This document shows positions 25,452-35,287 of a DNA stretch of 64,000 bases, piece after piece. The DNA comes from Verrucomicrobiia bacterium (GTDB lineage: Bacteria; Verrucomicrobiota; Verrucomicrobiia; Limisphaerales; JADLHS01): positions 584,592 through 648,591 of the forward strand of contig JAMLJH010000002.1 of assembly GCA_023953615.1 (NCBI GenBank). Reading direction: 5' to 3'. Positions within the stretch are counted from its first letter, which is position 1, and each line of letters starts with the position of its first letter. A program made the position numbers and the translations under genes. Below the pieces are notes generated by a model that was given only the letters and a program-made list of their open reading frames with translations, was not told the DNA's origin and did no database searches.

Positions 25452-25793
25452 ATGGACTGTGATTTATTTCCGGCGGTTTTCGCCGACGCCAGCGCAACAC
25501 AAACTACGGCTCAACCCTGGACGATGCTGCCGATGTTGGTGTTGATGGTGGTCATGATTGGGTTCATGTTTTTCTCCCAGTCCAAAAAAGCCAAACAGCA
25601 CGCCGCCATGCTCAAGACCATCAAACCCGGTGACAAAGTGCTCACCTCGAGCGGAATCATTGGCGTGGTGCTTTCCATTCGTGACAGCACGCTGACGTTG
25701 CGCTCCGCCGATGCCAAGTTGGAATTGACGCGGTCGGCGGTGGCCGAAATCACCGAGCGCGGCAGCAAGTCCGAGTCTAAAAGCGAGTCCTGA
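25452..25793 (+). CDS. yajC: preprotein translocase subunit YajC
   Basis: The 113-residue protein has one membrane helix (TMLPMLVLMVVMIGFMFF) followed by the conserved cytoplasmic signature KKAKQHAAMLKTIKPGDKVLTSSGIIGVV. It joins SecD and SecF in the holotranslocon and lies 8 bp upstream of secDF, the common order. The C-terminus is a short charged tail (SKSESKSES). Confidence 0.94.
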   Translation: MDCDLFPAVFADASATQTTAQPWTMLPMLVLMVVMIGFMFFSQSKKAKQHAAMLKTIKPGDKVLTSSGIIGVVLSIRDSTLTLRSADAKLELTRSAVAEITERGSKSESKSES

Positions 25794-25801
25794 TTTTTCC
25801 C

Positions 25802-28336
25802 ATGATCCGAAATAAATTCTGGCGGTTGACCATTGTCATCCTACTCATTCTCTGGTCGCTTTACGAAACGTATCCTCCCACCACGGGCGATCTGATCGCG
25901 CAGTTTCAGAAGCAGGCGCGGGTTATTCCCGGGGACACCACCATTTCCAACATCGTTTCCACCGCGCGCGAGTTGGAAAAGACCGTGCCGAACAAACAAT
26001 ACGGCAATCTGCTGGAGGCGGTGGGCACGAATGACATCGCGGGCTTCTTCCCGTTTAACGCCGCGGGCCAACCTAATCCGACCACTTACATCCTGAACCG
26101 CCTGCAACGCGAGGTGGCGGGCCGGATCAAACTCGGACTGGATTTGCGGGGCGGCACCTCGTTCCTCATGGAATTGGATACGAGTGTGCTTTCGACCAAC
26201 GACACCGCCGGAGCGGTTTCTCAAGCGGTGGAAGTGATTCGGAAACGGGTGGACCGATTCGGCGTGGCCGAGCCGGTGATTTTGCCGCAGGGCGACAACC
26301 GGATTCTGGTGCAACTGCCGGGGCTTTCGGAGGATGACCGGAATCGCGCCGTTACCAATTTGCAGAAAACCGCTTTTTTGGAATTTCGCCTCGCGCACGA
26401 ACGCACGGATGAATTGGTGCAAACGGGAGAAATTCCTCCGGGTTACGAGTTGCTCAAACGGCGGGAACACACCACCCAGGGCGAGCGGCTCGAGCAGGTG
26501 GTGGTGAAGCGCAAGGGCGAACCCGGGCTGACCGGCAACATCATTAAAAAAGCCGCAGCCATGCGCGGCAACATGGGCGAGCTGGAAATTGATTTTGAAT
26601 TGACGCCCACCGGCGCGGAACGGTTCGCCGAAGTCACCAAGGAAAACAAAGGCCGCCGCCTGGCCATTGTGCTGGATGGACAATTATATTCCGCGCCCAA
26701 CATCAACGAGCCAATTCTGACGGGAAGCGGACGGATTACGGGCAATTTTGATGTTGGCAGCGCGCGCGAGCTGGCGGGAGTGATGGAAAATCCGCTCAAA
26801 GCGCCGTTGCGCTTGCTGTCCTCGAAGAACGTGGACCCGACCCTCGGTAAAGACTCGATCCGGAGCGGGATGACGGCGTCCGCAATAGGCGTCATTCTCG
26901 TGGTGTTGCTCATGTTGGTCTATTACCGGGTGGCGGGGGTGATTGCCAATATCGCGCTGCTGACGAACATCGTCATCTTGCTCGGAGTCATGTGCGCCAT
27001 CGGCGCGACCTTCACTCTGCCGGGCATCGCGGGAATCGTGTTGACCATCGGGATGGCGGTGGACGCCAACGTACTCATTTATGAGCGCATTCGAGAGGAA
27101 AAGGAGAAGGGCAAATCGTTGCGCGGGGCCATTGCCGCCGGCTATGACCGGGCCTTCAGCACGATTTTTGACTCGAACCTCACGACTCTGATCGCTTCCG
27201 TGATTTTGATATTCATGGGCACCGCCTCGGTGAAAGGTTTCGGCGTGACGCTGACGATTGGTGTGACCGCGAGCTTGTTCACGGCACTGGTCGTCACCCG
27301 CTTGATCTTTGACTGGTTGCTGGCCAAGAACTTGATCAAGGACATTAAGATGATGCACCTGGTGCGTACGTCCAAAGTGGACTTTATCAAGTGGGCCAAA
27401 CCGCTGGCGATCACCAGTGTGTCAATCATGGTGATTGGCCTTGGCTTCGGGGTTTACAAAGGAAACCGGATTTACGGCGTCGAGTTTACGGGCGGCGACA
27501 CGATTCAGCTCTCGGTGAATCAGGCGCACTTGGTGGATACCGCGAAATTGCGGGCGGCGGTTGATGAGCTTAAGGTGGGCGAATCCATGATCAGCTACCA
27601 ATCCGATTTGGGCAGCGGGGTGAAAGCGCTGCAATTGACCTTGCGCGGCAGTGAGTCGGCGGGAAGTGAAAACGTCAACGATGTTGACAAGCTGGTGGTG
27701 GAAAAATTGCAAGCCACTTTTCCTGAATCCGAATTTGTGGTGAAGAGCATTGACAAGGTCGGGCCGCTGGTGGGCAAGGAAATCCGCAACAGCGCCATCA
27801 CCTCCATTTTATTGGCACTCTTCGGAATCCTGGTCTATGTCGCCTTCCGTTATGAATTCTCCTTCGCCGTCGCGGCGGTCGTCGCCATTTTGCACGACAT
27901 TTTAATCACGGCGGGCATTTATTTCATGACGCCGCGGGAGCTGAACAGCACCGTCATTGCGGCGCTGCTGACCATCGTCGGTTTCTCCATCAACGACACC
28001 ATCGTGATCTTCGACCGAATCCGGGAAGATTTGCGGCTGGGCGTGCGCGGCTCCTTCCGCGAGGTGATCAATCAAGCGGTCAATCAGACTTTGAGCCGAA
28101 CCTTGATCACGACCGGCACCGTGGTGTTGGCGACGCTTGCGCTCTACATTTTTGGCGGTGGGCCGGTGAACGACTTTGCCTTCACTTTCCTCGTGGGCAG
28201 CATCGTCGGAACGTACTCGACCATTTATATTGCGAGCGCCTTGGTGCTGTGGTGGCACAAGGGGCAACGTCCGGCGCTGGGCAGTGCGCCCGTGGTTTCC
28301 TCCGGGGGCGGCGCCACGGCGGCGGCCAAGGCTTGA
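25802..28336 (+). CDS. secDF: protein translocase subunit SecDF (fused)
   Basis: The 844-residue protein combines SecD (about 1-540) and SecF (about 540-844), so one chain supplies twelve membrane helices. The SecD part shows LGLDLRGGTSFLMELD, ANVLIYERIREEKEKG and two periplasmic domains. The SecF part shows GVEFTGGDTIQLSV, VGFSINDTIVIFDRIRED and NQTLSRTLITTGTVV. It uses the proton gradient to pull preproteins through SecYEG on the periplasmic side. Fusion of the two subunits occurs in several phyla, including Firmicutes and Verrucomicrobiota. Confidence 0.96.
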   Translation: MIRNKFWRLTIVILLILWSLYETYPPTTGDLIAQFQKQARVIPGDTTISNIVSTARELEKTVPNKQYGNLLEAVGTNDIAGFFPFNAAGQPNPTTYILNRLQREVAGRIKLGLDLRGGTSFLMELDTSVLSTNDTAGAVSQAVEVIRKRVDRFGVAEPVILPQGDNRILVQLPGLSEDDRNRAVTNLQKTAFLEFRLAHERTDELVQTGEIPPGYELLKRREHTTQGERLEQVVVKRKGEPGLTGNIIKKAAAMRGNMGELEIDFELTPTGAERFAEVTKENKGRRLAIVLDGQLYSAPNINEPILTGSGRITGNFDVGSARELAGVMENPLKAPLRLLSSKNVDPTLGKDSIRSGMTASAIGVILVVLLMLVYYRVAGVIANIALLTNIVILLGVMCAIGATFTLPGIAGIVLTIGMAVDANVLIYERIREEKEKGKSLRGAIAAGYDRAFSTIFDSNLTTLIASVILIFMGTASVKGFGVTLTIGVTASLFTALVVTRLIFDWLLAKNLIKDIKMMHLVRTSKVDFIKWAKPLAITSVSIMVIGLGFGVYKGNRIYGVEFTGGDTIQLSVNQAHLVDTAKLRAAVDELKVGESMISYQSDLGSGVKALQLTLRGSESAGSENVNDVDKLVVEKLQATFPESEFVVKSIDKVGPLVGKEIRNSAITSILLALFGILVYVAFRYEFSFAVAAVVAILHDILITAGIYFMTPRELNSTVIAALLTIVGFSINDTIVIFDRIREDLRLGVRGSFREVINQAVNQTLSRTLITTGTVVLATLALYIFGGGPVNDFAFTFLVGSIVGTYSTIYIASALVLWWHKGQRPALGSAPVVSSGGGATAAAKA

Positions 28337-28438
28337 GCAGCCGGGTTGGTCCATTCCAATCCACGTTTTAATTGTAATTCCCATCCGCTCCGAGATGGGG
28401 ATGATAGGGTTGCTCGTGGCGCGAAAGGCGACTGAATC

Positions 28439-29431
28439 ATGACTGACACTCTCACTATCAATCCTTGGTACTGGGGTGGATTCTTGGTCTGCATCCTGTT
28501 CTTTCTGGCCCTGGACCTCGGCGTTTTTCATAAACAGGCCCACGTCGTAAAATTCAAGGAAGCCCTGAGCTGGACCTGCTTGTGGGTGGTTCTCTCCCTG
28601 GCCTTTGGTTTGTTCCTGGCGCCGCATCTCATTCCCGGTTGGGAAAAGCGGGAGACGGTGGAATTCATCACCGGCTACGTGATTGAGCTTTCGCTTTCCC
28701 TGGATAATGTCTTCGTCATCGCGCTGATCTTCAGTTATTTCCGCGTGCCTGCGCCTTATCAGCATCGCGTGTTGTTCTGGGGCATTTTAGGCGCGTTGCT
28801 CATGCGCGGCGTAATGATCGCCGCCGGCGCCGCCTTCATCAGAAAATTCAGTTGGGCGCTCTATCTGCTGGGAGCGTTCCTGATTTTTACCGGCATCAAA
28901 ATGTTGTTCTCCGGTCACGATGGCGTTCACCCGCAAAAAAATCTGGCGCTCAGATTCGTGCAAAAATTCCTCCCCACCACCGCCGATTTTCACGGCCAGA
29001 AGTTTGTCATCCGCGAGCGAGGCCATTTGATGCTGACGCCGCTGGCTCTGGTGCTGTTGATGGTTGAGACCACCGATTTAATTTTTGCGTTGGATTCCAT
29101 TCCCGCCGTGTTTGCCATCACCACGCAGCCGTTCATTGTTTTCACCTCAAACGTCTTTGCCATCCTCGGTTTGCGCTCGCTTTACTTTGTCCTGGCCGGC
29201 GCCATCAGTTACTTCCGTTATCTCAAAGTGGGATTGGCCTTCGTGCTCGTGTTCATTGGCGTGAAGATGCTGCTCGCGCCCTCCGGCTCCGAGCCGCTGT
29301 GGTTCCAAGTCCATATCAGCAGCAACGTCTCGCTGATGGTCGTGGCGGGCATCATCGCCATTTCCATGGTGCTTTCAGTCCTTTCCAAGTGGCGCGAAAA
29401 ACAGACTCGCCGAAACCGCCCGGAGTCGTGA
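28439..29431 (+). CDS. TerC/Alx family integral membrane protein
   Basis: The 330-residue protein has about nine hydrophobic segments. It carries the TerC-family acidic membrane motifs: FFLALDLGVFHKQ, YVIELSLSLDNVFVIALIF, LMVETTDLIFALDSIPAVFAIT and FTSNVFAILGLRSLYF. Members export or balance Mn(II), as Alx and MeeF do, or contribute to tellurite resistance. The 102-bp gap after secDF contains a short CCCATC/GATGGG hairpin but nothing I can recognise as the yybP-ykoY manganese riboswitch that often precedes such genes. recJ begins 12 bp downstream. Confidence 0.93.
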   Translation: MTDTLTINPWYWGGFLVCILFFLALDLGVFHKQAHVVKFKEALSWTCLWVVLSLAFGLFLAPHLIPGWEKRETVEFITGYVIELSLSLDNVFVIALIFSYFRVPAPYQHRVLFWGILGALLMRGVMIAAGAAFIRKFSWALYLLGAFLIFTGIKMLFSGHDGVHPQKNLALRFVQKFLPTTADFHGQKFVIRERGHLMLTPLALVLLMVETTDLIFALDSIPAVFAITTQPFIVFTSNVFAILGLRSLYFVLAGAISYFRYLKVGLAFVLVFIGVKMLLAPSGSEPLWFQVHISSNVSLMVVAGIIAISMVLSVLSKWREKQTRRNRPES

Positions 29432-29443
29432 CTCTGTAGCCCC

Positions 29444-31195
29444 ATGAAATACCGATGGTTGCCCACACCCTCCCAACCCTTGTTGGTTGAGCCGTTGGCG
29501 TCGCGGTTGAACCTTTCCCCGCTGTTGACGCAGTGTTTGATCAATCGCGGCTTGAGCACACCCGCCGCCATTCAGCGCTTCTTGCAACCGCGATTGCGCC
29601 ACCTGGCCGATCCCTTTCTGTTGCCCGACATGGATCAGGCGGTGATCCGCCTGCTTCACGCCCGTGCGCTGGGAGAATCACTGGTGATTTTTGGTGATTA
29701 CGACGTGGACGGCGTCACCTCCAGCACGTTATTGCTGCAAACGCTGCGCGCCTTGGGCTGGGCGGTGAACGCGTATCTGCCCCGCCGGCTGGATGAAGGC
29801 TACGGCTTGAGTCGCGAGGGCGTGGAAAATTGCCTGCACAAATATCCCGCCAAAATTTTATTGGCGGTGGATTGCGGCTCCACGGCCGGCGAAACCATCG
29901 CCTGGCTGAACGCTCGCGGCGTGGATGTCATTGTGCTGGATCATCACCAGATCTCGACGCCGGCGCCGCCCGCCCTGGCGTTGGTCAATCCCCGCGCGGC
30001 TTCGCCGGACACCGCGAGGCCTGACGGTGAAGCGATGGGCTCGTTCACCGAATTGTGCTCGGTGGGACTGGCTTTCAAACTGGCGCACGCGCTGGTCAAG
30101 CGCGGTCGGGAAATCAATCTGCCGGGCGCGAACGACTTTGACGTGCGCACTTTTCTGGATTTGGTGGCGCTGGGCACGGTGGCGGATCTGGTCCCTCTGA
30201 TCGGCGAAAACCGGATTTTGGTTGCGGCCGGTTTTGAACGATTGAACACCACCCGCCGTCCGGGACTGATGGCCCTGAAGCAGGTCGCGCAGTCTCCCGA
30301 AGTGCTCGACACCTTCGACATTGGTTTTCAACTCGCGCCGCGCCTCAACGCCTCGGGCCGCCTGGAAACTGCGGAAGATTCGTTGCACTTGTTGCTGGCC
30401 GAAACGATGGACGAAGCGCTGCCGCTCGCGCAGCGCTTGGATTCGCAAAATCGCGAACGCCAGAAAATTGAGCGCACCATCGTCGAGGAAGTGTCCGCGC
30501 AAATTCGCGCGCGCTTCAATCCGGAAACGGATTTCGTCATCGTGGAAGGGCAGTTGCATTGGCACATCGGCGTGGTGGGGGTGGTGTCCGCGCGCGTTTT
30601 GCAGGAGTTTTATCGGCCCACGTTTATCATTGGCGGTGAAGGCGAGAACTGGCGTGGTTCGGGCCGGAGCGTTGCGGGCTTCGATCTGGCCATGGCGTTG
30701 CGCGAATGTGACGATCTGCTCGTGCGCCACGGCGGCCACGCGATGGCGGCGGGAGTCACCATCCAACCGGACCGGTTGGACGCGTTTCGCGCGCGGTTGA
30801 ATGACATCGCGCGGCGCACGTTGAAGCGGGAGGATTTGCAACCGCCCCTGCGCCTGGATGCCGCAGTGAAGTTGGAAGACCTTTCGCTGGCGCTGCTGAC
30901 CGAATTGGAACAGATGAAGCCGATGGGGCAGGAAAATCCGCCGCTGCAATTCTATGCCACCAATCTATCGCACCAGCGCCCGCTGCGTCGGGTGGGAGCC
31001 GAGCGACAACACGTCAAAATGTGGGTGACGGATGGTTCGGTTTCGCACGAAGCCATTTGGTGGAACGCCGGGAATGGCCACCTGCCGGTGGGACGGTTTG
31101 ATCTCGCCTTCGTGCCGCGCATCAACGAATACAAGGAACGTCGCTCGGTGCAGTTGAAAGTCTTGGATTGGCGGCCAGCCGCAACGGCGCGTTGA
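29444..31195 (+). CDS. recJ: single-stranded-DNA-specific exonuclease RecJ
   Basis: The 583-residue DHH-family nuclease has motif I FGDYDVDGVTSS (Asp85, Asp87, Asp89), LAVDCGS, the DHH motif VLDHHQI and VALGTVADLVPL. The DHHA1 part has SGRSVAGFDLAMAL and RHGGHAMAAG. A C-terminal OB-fold segment (HVKMWVTDG to the end) binds DNA. It degrades single strands 5' to 3' in recombination and mismatch repair. The length is typical (about 570-600). It is probably co-transcribed with the TerC gene. Confidence 0.96.
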   Translation: MKYRWLPTPSQPLLVEPLASRLNLSPLLTQCLINRGLSTPAAIQRFLQPRLRHLADPFLLPDMDQAVIRLLHARALGESLVIFGDYDVDGVTSSTLLLQTLRALGWAVNAYLPRRLDEGYGLSREGVENCLHKYPAKILLAVDCGSTAGETIAWLNARGVDVIVLDHHQISTPAPPALALVNPRAASPDTARPDGEAMGSFTELCSVGLAFKLAHALVKRGREINLPGANDFDVRTFLDLVALGTVADLVPLIGENRILVAAGFERLNTTRRPGLMALKQVAQSPEVLDTFDIGFQLAPRLNASGRLETAEDSLHLLLAETMDEALPLAQRLDSQNRERQKIERTIVEEVSAQIRARFNPETDFVIVEGQLHWHIGVVGVVSARVLQEFYRPTFIIGGEGENWRGSGRSVAGFDLAMALRECDDLLVRHGGHAMAAGVTIQPDRLDAFRARLNDIARRTLKREDLQPPLRLDAAVKLEDLSLALLTELEQMKPMGQENPPLQFYATNLSHQRPLRRVGAERQHVKMWVTDGSVSHEAIWWNAGNGHLPVGRFDLAFVPRINEYKERRSVQLKVLDWRPAATAR

Positions 31196-31260
31196 GTCAA
31201 CGACGGCGTTGCCTGGCCCGTGCCGACGAAGTTATCCCTGCGCCCGTGGCATTTTCCGAT

Positions 31261-33333
31261 TCATCCAAACGACTGGAGATTCCATTCATCCAACAGATCT
31301 TTCGGAATTTCGCTGAGGAAGCGTGAAGGCTGTTGCAGCGTTACGCCTTCTCCGCCAAAACCGGCGCGCAATAGCGGATAGCAGAGGTATAACTCATTCT
31401 TGGCGCGCGTAATGGTCACGTAAAACAGGCGGCGCTCTTCCTCCAACCCGGCGTCGGTTTCCATGGAACGAGCCGAGGGGAAGAGTCCGTCACACAACAT
31501 GATGCTGAAGACCACGTCGAACTCGAGTCCCTTGGCCTGATGGATGGTGGACAAGCGGATCTTCTCGTCATCCCGATCGGGCGTTTGCTGATGGTCCTCG
31601 GCTTCGACATTGGTGAGCAACGCCATTTGGGTCAGAAATTCCGCCACCGTGGCGAATTGTTGCGCAAAGACGCCGAGCTGTTTCAGGTCGTCGAGCCGGG
31701 AGCGATAGTTGGCAAAGTTTTCCTTCAGATAATCGTCGTAGCCGGCTTCGATGGTCACGGCAATCATTTTGGCGGCATGGTTGCGCACGTCCGCCGATTC
31801 GAGTTGCGCAATGGTCGTAACGAATTGCGCCCAAGCCAAAGCTGTCTTCTTGGGAACCACCGTCGCGCATTTTTGCAGGGCCACCGCCAACGACGGAACC
31901 ACGGATGAGTTTGAATCCGCCTCCGCCGGGGCTTCGGATGTCGCGGCGGGTGTTTGGCTGATTTCGGCGGCGGGCAGGGCGGCCGAGAAATGTTTCCACA
32001 ACTTTTCGGCGCCTTTGCCGCCGATGCCCCGCAGCAGCAACACCAGGCGTTTGAAGGATAATTCGTCGCGCGGATTGGTGACGAATTTGAGATGGGCCGC
32101 GATGTCCTTGATGTGCGCCTGCTCGAAAAAGCGGATGCCGCTGGTAATGCTGAACGGGATGTTGTGGCGCGTCAGCTCGAGTTGCAGTTCGAGCGCGTGG
32201 AAATGGGAACGATACAGCACGGCCATGCGGTTCAGTGGCGTGCCCGCGTCGCGCAGCTCCAGTGCGCGTTGGGCGACAAAGGTCGCCTGCTGTCCGGCAT
32301 CCTGACACGCAACCAGCACCGGTTTATCGCCGGGCTTGCGGGCGGGCGTCAGCACTTTGGTGAACTGTTCGGTGTTGGCCGCAATGGCCGCATTCGCTAC
32401 TCGTAAAATTTCCGGCGTGCTGCGGTAATTGGTTTCAATCCGATAAATTTTCGCCTGGGGGTACCGGTCGGTAAATTTGAGAATATTTTGGAAATCAGCC
32501 CCGCGCCACGCATAGATGCTTTGCGCGTCGTCGCCGACCGCCATGACGTTTTTGGTGCGGGCCGCCAGCAGATCAATCAAGTGGCTTTGCAGTTTGTTCG
32601 TATCCTGATACTCATCCACGAGAATGAATTGAAAGCGCCGCTGGTAAAGCTCGCAGATCTCCGGTTGGGTTTGCAACAGTTGCAGCCAGAGGCTCAGCAG
32701 GTCATCAAAGTCCATGGCGTTGGTGGCGCGTTTGCGGGCCACGTAGCTTTGCCCCACGGCTTCAATTTGCGGCGCGAGTGTATCGAAGTAGCCGTACTCC
32801 GTACCCAGAATTTCCGCGACTGATTTTTGGCGATTCAATGCGAGCGAAAAAATATCGCCCAACACCTCGGGCTTGGGAAAGCGCGTGGCCTTGATATCAA
32901 TCTGGGCCTCCGTGATGCAGGTGCCGATCAGATGCCGGGCGTCTTCGCGATCCAGGATGGTGAAATCGCGACCGAAGCCGAGCTGCGGCGCATGCAGTCG
33001 CAAAATCCGGTTGCCGATGGAGTGAAAGGTGCCGCCCCAGAGCGCGGTCAATTCCTGCCCGAGCAGCTCGGCGACGCGCCGCATCATTTCACCCGCCGCC
33101 TTGTTCGTGAACGTCAGCAGCAGAATGCGGTCGGCGGGAATGCCTTGTTCGAGCAGGTAGGCAACGCGATAAATTAACGTGCGGGTCTTGCCCGAGCCTG
33201 CGCCGGCGATGACGAGCGCCGCTCCGGGCGGAGCGGTGACGGCGGCACATTGCTGGGGATTCAGTTCCTTGGCGTAATCAATCGCGAGTTGGACCTCGGA
33301 TTGAAACGGCCGCAGGACGTAATCACGCGACAT
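31261..33333 (-). CDS. UvrD/PcrA/Rep-type DNA helicase
   Basis: This 690-residue superfamily 1A helicase shows the complete motif set: Q motif NPQQCAAVTAPPG, Walker A AGAGSGKTRTLIYRVAYLL, LTFTNKAAGEMMRR, GTFHSIGNRILRLH, Walker B ILVDEYQDTNKLQ, GDDAQSIYAWRGAD, NYRSTPEIL, STIHQAKGLEFDVVF and EERRLFYVTITRAK. It unwinds DNA 3' to 5' in repair or replication restart. The middle region has an unusual Ala/Pro/Ser-rich insert (PAAEISQTPAATSEAPAEAD). A second member of the same family begins beyond the right edge of the window. The ATG is preceded by TTGGAA, 17 nt, TACGCT and 6 nt. Confidence 0.95.
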   Translation of the reverse strand: MSRDYVLRPFQSEVQLAIDYAKELNPQQCAAVTAPPGAALVIAGAGSGKTRTLIYRVAYLLEQGIPADRILLLTFTNKAAGEMMRRVAELLGQELTALWGGTFHSIGNRILRLHAPQLGFGRDFTILDREDARHLIGTCITEAQIDIKATRFPKPEVLGDIFSLALNRQKSVAEILGTEYGYFDTLAPQIEAVGQSYVARKRATNAMDFDDLLSLWLQLLQTQPEICELYQRRFQFILVDEYQDTNKLQSHLIDLLAARTKNVMAVGDDAQSIYAWRGADFQNILKFTDRYPQAKIYRIETNYRSTPEILRVANAAIAANTEQFTKVLTPARKPGDKPVLVACQDAGQQATFVAQRALELRDAGTPLNRMAVLYRSHFHALELQLELTRHNIPFSITSGIRFFEQAHIKDIAAHLKFVTNPRDELSFKRLVLLLRGIGGKGAEKLWKHFSAALPAAEISQTPAATSEAPAEADSNSSVVPSLAVALQKCATVVPKKTALAWAQFVTTIAQLESADVRNHAAKMIAVTIEAGYDDYLKENFANYRSRLDDLKQLGVFAQQFATVAEFLTQMALLTNVEAEDHQQTPDRDDEKIRLSTIHQAKGLEFDVVFSIMLCDGLFPSARSMETDAGLEEERRLFYVTITRAKNELYLCYPLLRAGFGGEGVTLQQPSRFLSEIPKDLLDEWNLQSFG

Positions 33334-33339
33334 ACGGAC

Positions 33340-33368
33340 AGCGTAGGGGACGTGGCCTCCATTTCCAA
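33340..33368 (-). promoter_or_regulatory. predicted leaderless promoter of the helicase gene
   Basis: TTGGAA, a 17-nt spacer and TACGCT, then GTCCGT and the ATG at 33333. No Shine-Dalgarno sequence is visible. Confidence 0.4.
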
Positions 33369-33423
33369 GATTCGGAATGAGGGCGACGGCATTTAATTCA
33401 TCGCGGAGAAACGGTGGTCAAAC

Positions 33424-34068
33424 TCAGGCACGCCGGGTGGCGCAAAGCGCCTTTAGTTCGTGCAAATCACGAACGCGATGCGTTGCCGCATCCGCAGGCG
33501 GCACGCCAGGACGAAGGATTTGGACGGTGGTAATGCCCAATTGATTGCCGGCGGCGATTTCGGAATCGGGATTATCGCCCACCACAAGAACTTCGTCCGG
33601 CTTCAACTGATGCTCCCTCAGAATCGTTTCAAAGATTGGGCGCTTGCCTTGAGTCGGACCTGCGTCAATCGCATCAATGAGAATATCGGTGAATCGCGCG
33701 GTCAGGCCGAGTGCGCGCACTTTGCTGGCCTGCAACCGACGAAAGCCCGACGTAACGAGAAAAAGTTTTCCCGGCAGGTCTTCGAGCACTGCAAGGTCGC
33801 CGTAGCCGTGCAACGGTTGGGTGATTTCCAGTTGGCTAAAACCGCGATAACCAGCGGTGCGCATTGCCGATGAAAATCCATATTTCTCCGCCACGAAATC
33901 GAAGGGGAAACGCCAACAGTCCGTGAACGCCGCCTCCAGATCAGCGGAGGGCACGTCACCCTGATTGGCCTCACGAATGGCGTTGAAAATCGGTGCCACG
34001 ATGGCCGCGCCGATCTCGGTCGCCGCCGCCAGACAACTATCCAGATCAAAAATCAAAGCCTTGATCAT
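33424..34068 (-). CDS. HAD-superfamily hydrolase
   Basis: The 214-residue protein shows HAD motif I FDLDSCL (nucleophile Asp8, Asp10), motif II LVTSGF, motif III lysine in GKRPIFE and motif IV VVGDNPDSEIAAG. A helical cap lies between about residues 15 and 85, as in phosphoglycolate-phosphatase-like enzymes. The substrate cannot be deduced. It is a single gene with 90 bp to the helicase start; the same -35/17/-10/6-nt arrangement precedes its ATG. Confidence 0.88.
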   Translation of the reverse strand: MIKALIFDLDSCLAAATEIGAAIVAPIFNAIREANQGDVPSADLEAAFTDCWRFPFDFVAEKYGFSSAMRTAGYRGFSQLEITQPLHGYGDLAVLEDLPGKLFLVTSGFRRLQASKVRALGLTARFTDILIDAIDAGPTQGKRPIFETILREHQLKPDEVLVVGDNPDSEIAAGNQLGITTVQILRPGVPPADAATHRVRDLHELKALCATRRA

Positions 34069-34074
34069 GAGCAG

Positions 34075-34103
34075 ATGATGCGGCGAAATCGGCGCAGGAG
34101 CAA
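34075..34103 (-). promoter_or_regulatory. predicted leaderless promoter of the HAD hydrolase gene
   Basis: TTGCTC, a 17-nt spacer and CATCAT, with 6 nt to the ATG. Confidence 0.35.
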
Positions 34104-34160
34104 ATGTGGCGACGAACCTTGCGGATTGGAGTGGGGAGCGTTGCGCTGACTCGCGAAGCC

Positions 34161-35015
34161 TCAGCGCTTGGCGGCGAACTGGCTCTCAATGCGCTCGATG
34201 TTGGCGTCAATTTGTTCGATGTACCAATTGCGACCGTCGGGGTAAGGGTCGTTCAAGAAGCGGTACAGGCCGTCAAACTCCTTTTGTAATTTCGGCAGTA
34301 CGTAATCGCGCCAGAACGCGGGAGTACGGGAAATCAATTCCTCCGCGCCGCCAAACTTGGTGATGAAATCGGTGTGGCCGCGGTCGTGGCGGGCGGCTTC
34401 CTGAAATTCGGCGTGCAGGATCGGCAGTTTCTCCACGTAATCCTTGGCGGCCATTTGCCCCAGCAAATCTGCCGTGCCCAACGCGTGGCCGACCAGCCGC
34501 TCTTCCGCGCTCAGAAAAGAAATGCTTTCCAAGAATACATCTATGCCGGTGCAGCGGATCATATTCTGCACCGCGCGGATGTCGGCGAGGGGGAAGGCCT
34601 TGCGGGCCAGGAGTTGATTGGTAAATTCGAGGCTGCGCAAAACGTGCGTCGCCGTATATTTCGCTCCCGTGCCCTCCAGATCATGACGACGTTTCAAGTA
34701 ACCCGTGTCGTGCAGCAGGATGCCGATCAGACCGCGCTCGAAGTTGTGCTGTGAAATCGTCGGGGTGGCTCCGGCCTTGGCGCGGCAGTGGAGCAGCCGA
34801 ACGAAGCACAACGTGCCTTGCAAGGTATGCTCCAAATCGTGGTAGCGCGCATCGCTGGCCTGGTAATCCGGATGTTGCCCGGAGAAGCTGTCTTCCACCC
34901 AGCCGAAGACGCGATTCACGAATTGCGGATCGCCTTCAGGGTACATGCTCAGATACGCCGTTTGTACTTCGGATTTGACGGCGCGCGGATCGTCGGTGGC
35001 CACTATTGTGAACAT
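34161..35015 (-). CDS. HD-domain metal-dependent phosphohydrolase
   Basis: The 284-residue protein has an HD-type metal site: YHDLEHTLQG at about residues 58-67 and IGILLHDTGYL at about 97-107, followed by helices carrying AARHDRGHTDF. It is expected to act on a phosphorylated, possibly nucleotide, substrate; no partner domain is fused to it. It is a single gene between the HAD gene and the divergent ABC-importer operon. The assignment rests on the HD signature alone. Confidence 0.78.
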   Translation of the reverse strand: MFTIVATDDPRAVKSEVQTAYLSMYPEGDPQFVNRVFGWVEDSFSGQHPDYQASDARYHDLEHTLQGTLCFVRLLHCRAKAGATPTISQHNFERGLIGILLHDTGYLKRRHDLEGTGAKYTATHVLRSLEFTNQLLARKAFPLADIRAVQNMIRCTGIDVFLESISFLSAEERLVGHALGTADLLGQMAAKDYVEKLPILHAEFQEAARHDRGHTDFITKFGGAEELISRTPAFWRDYVLPKLQKEFDGLYRFLNDPYPDGRNWYIEQIDANIERIESQFAAKR

Positions 35016-35287
35016 GCTCGGTCACGATAGAGAAAACCACGGAGCAATGCAGCTAGGAATTGCCCGGAATCCACTCGGGAATTCTGCGGAAATCCCGTCG
35101 TGTCGCACCACGGCTTCGCCGCATGATGGCCCGGGTTCAAAGTTGGGTTCCGGCTGGGGATTATGGCGTAAAATCCTCGAAATCACCTTGCCAACACTGC
35201 GCGGCGGCAGCGGTCGGACTTTGCGCGCGTCTCAGCGCTTCCCAAATAAGATTTTATTTCAACCACCGTTCAGGCAGACTGAAACGG

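Noticed and set aside
28337..28438. Possible yybP-ykoY manganese riboswitch before the TerC gene
   Set aside because: Only a single 6-bp hairpin is present in 102 bp; the conserved bulge and loop sequences of that riboswitch were not found.
35060..35287. Longer N-terminus of the ABC substrate-binding protein
   Set aside because: The extra 76 codons are Arg-, Ser- and Cys-rich with no signal-peptide character, whereas the sequence after GTG 35288 begins with a basic head and hydrophobic segment.
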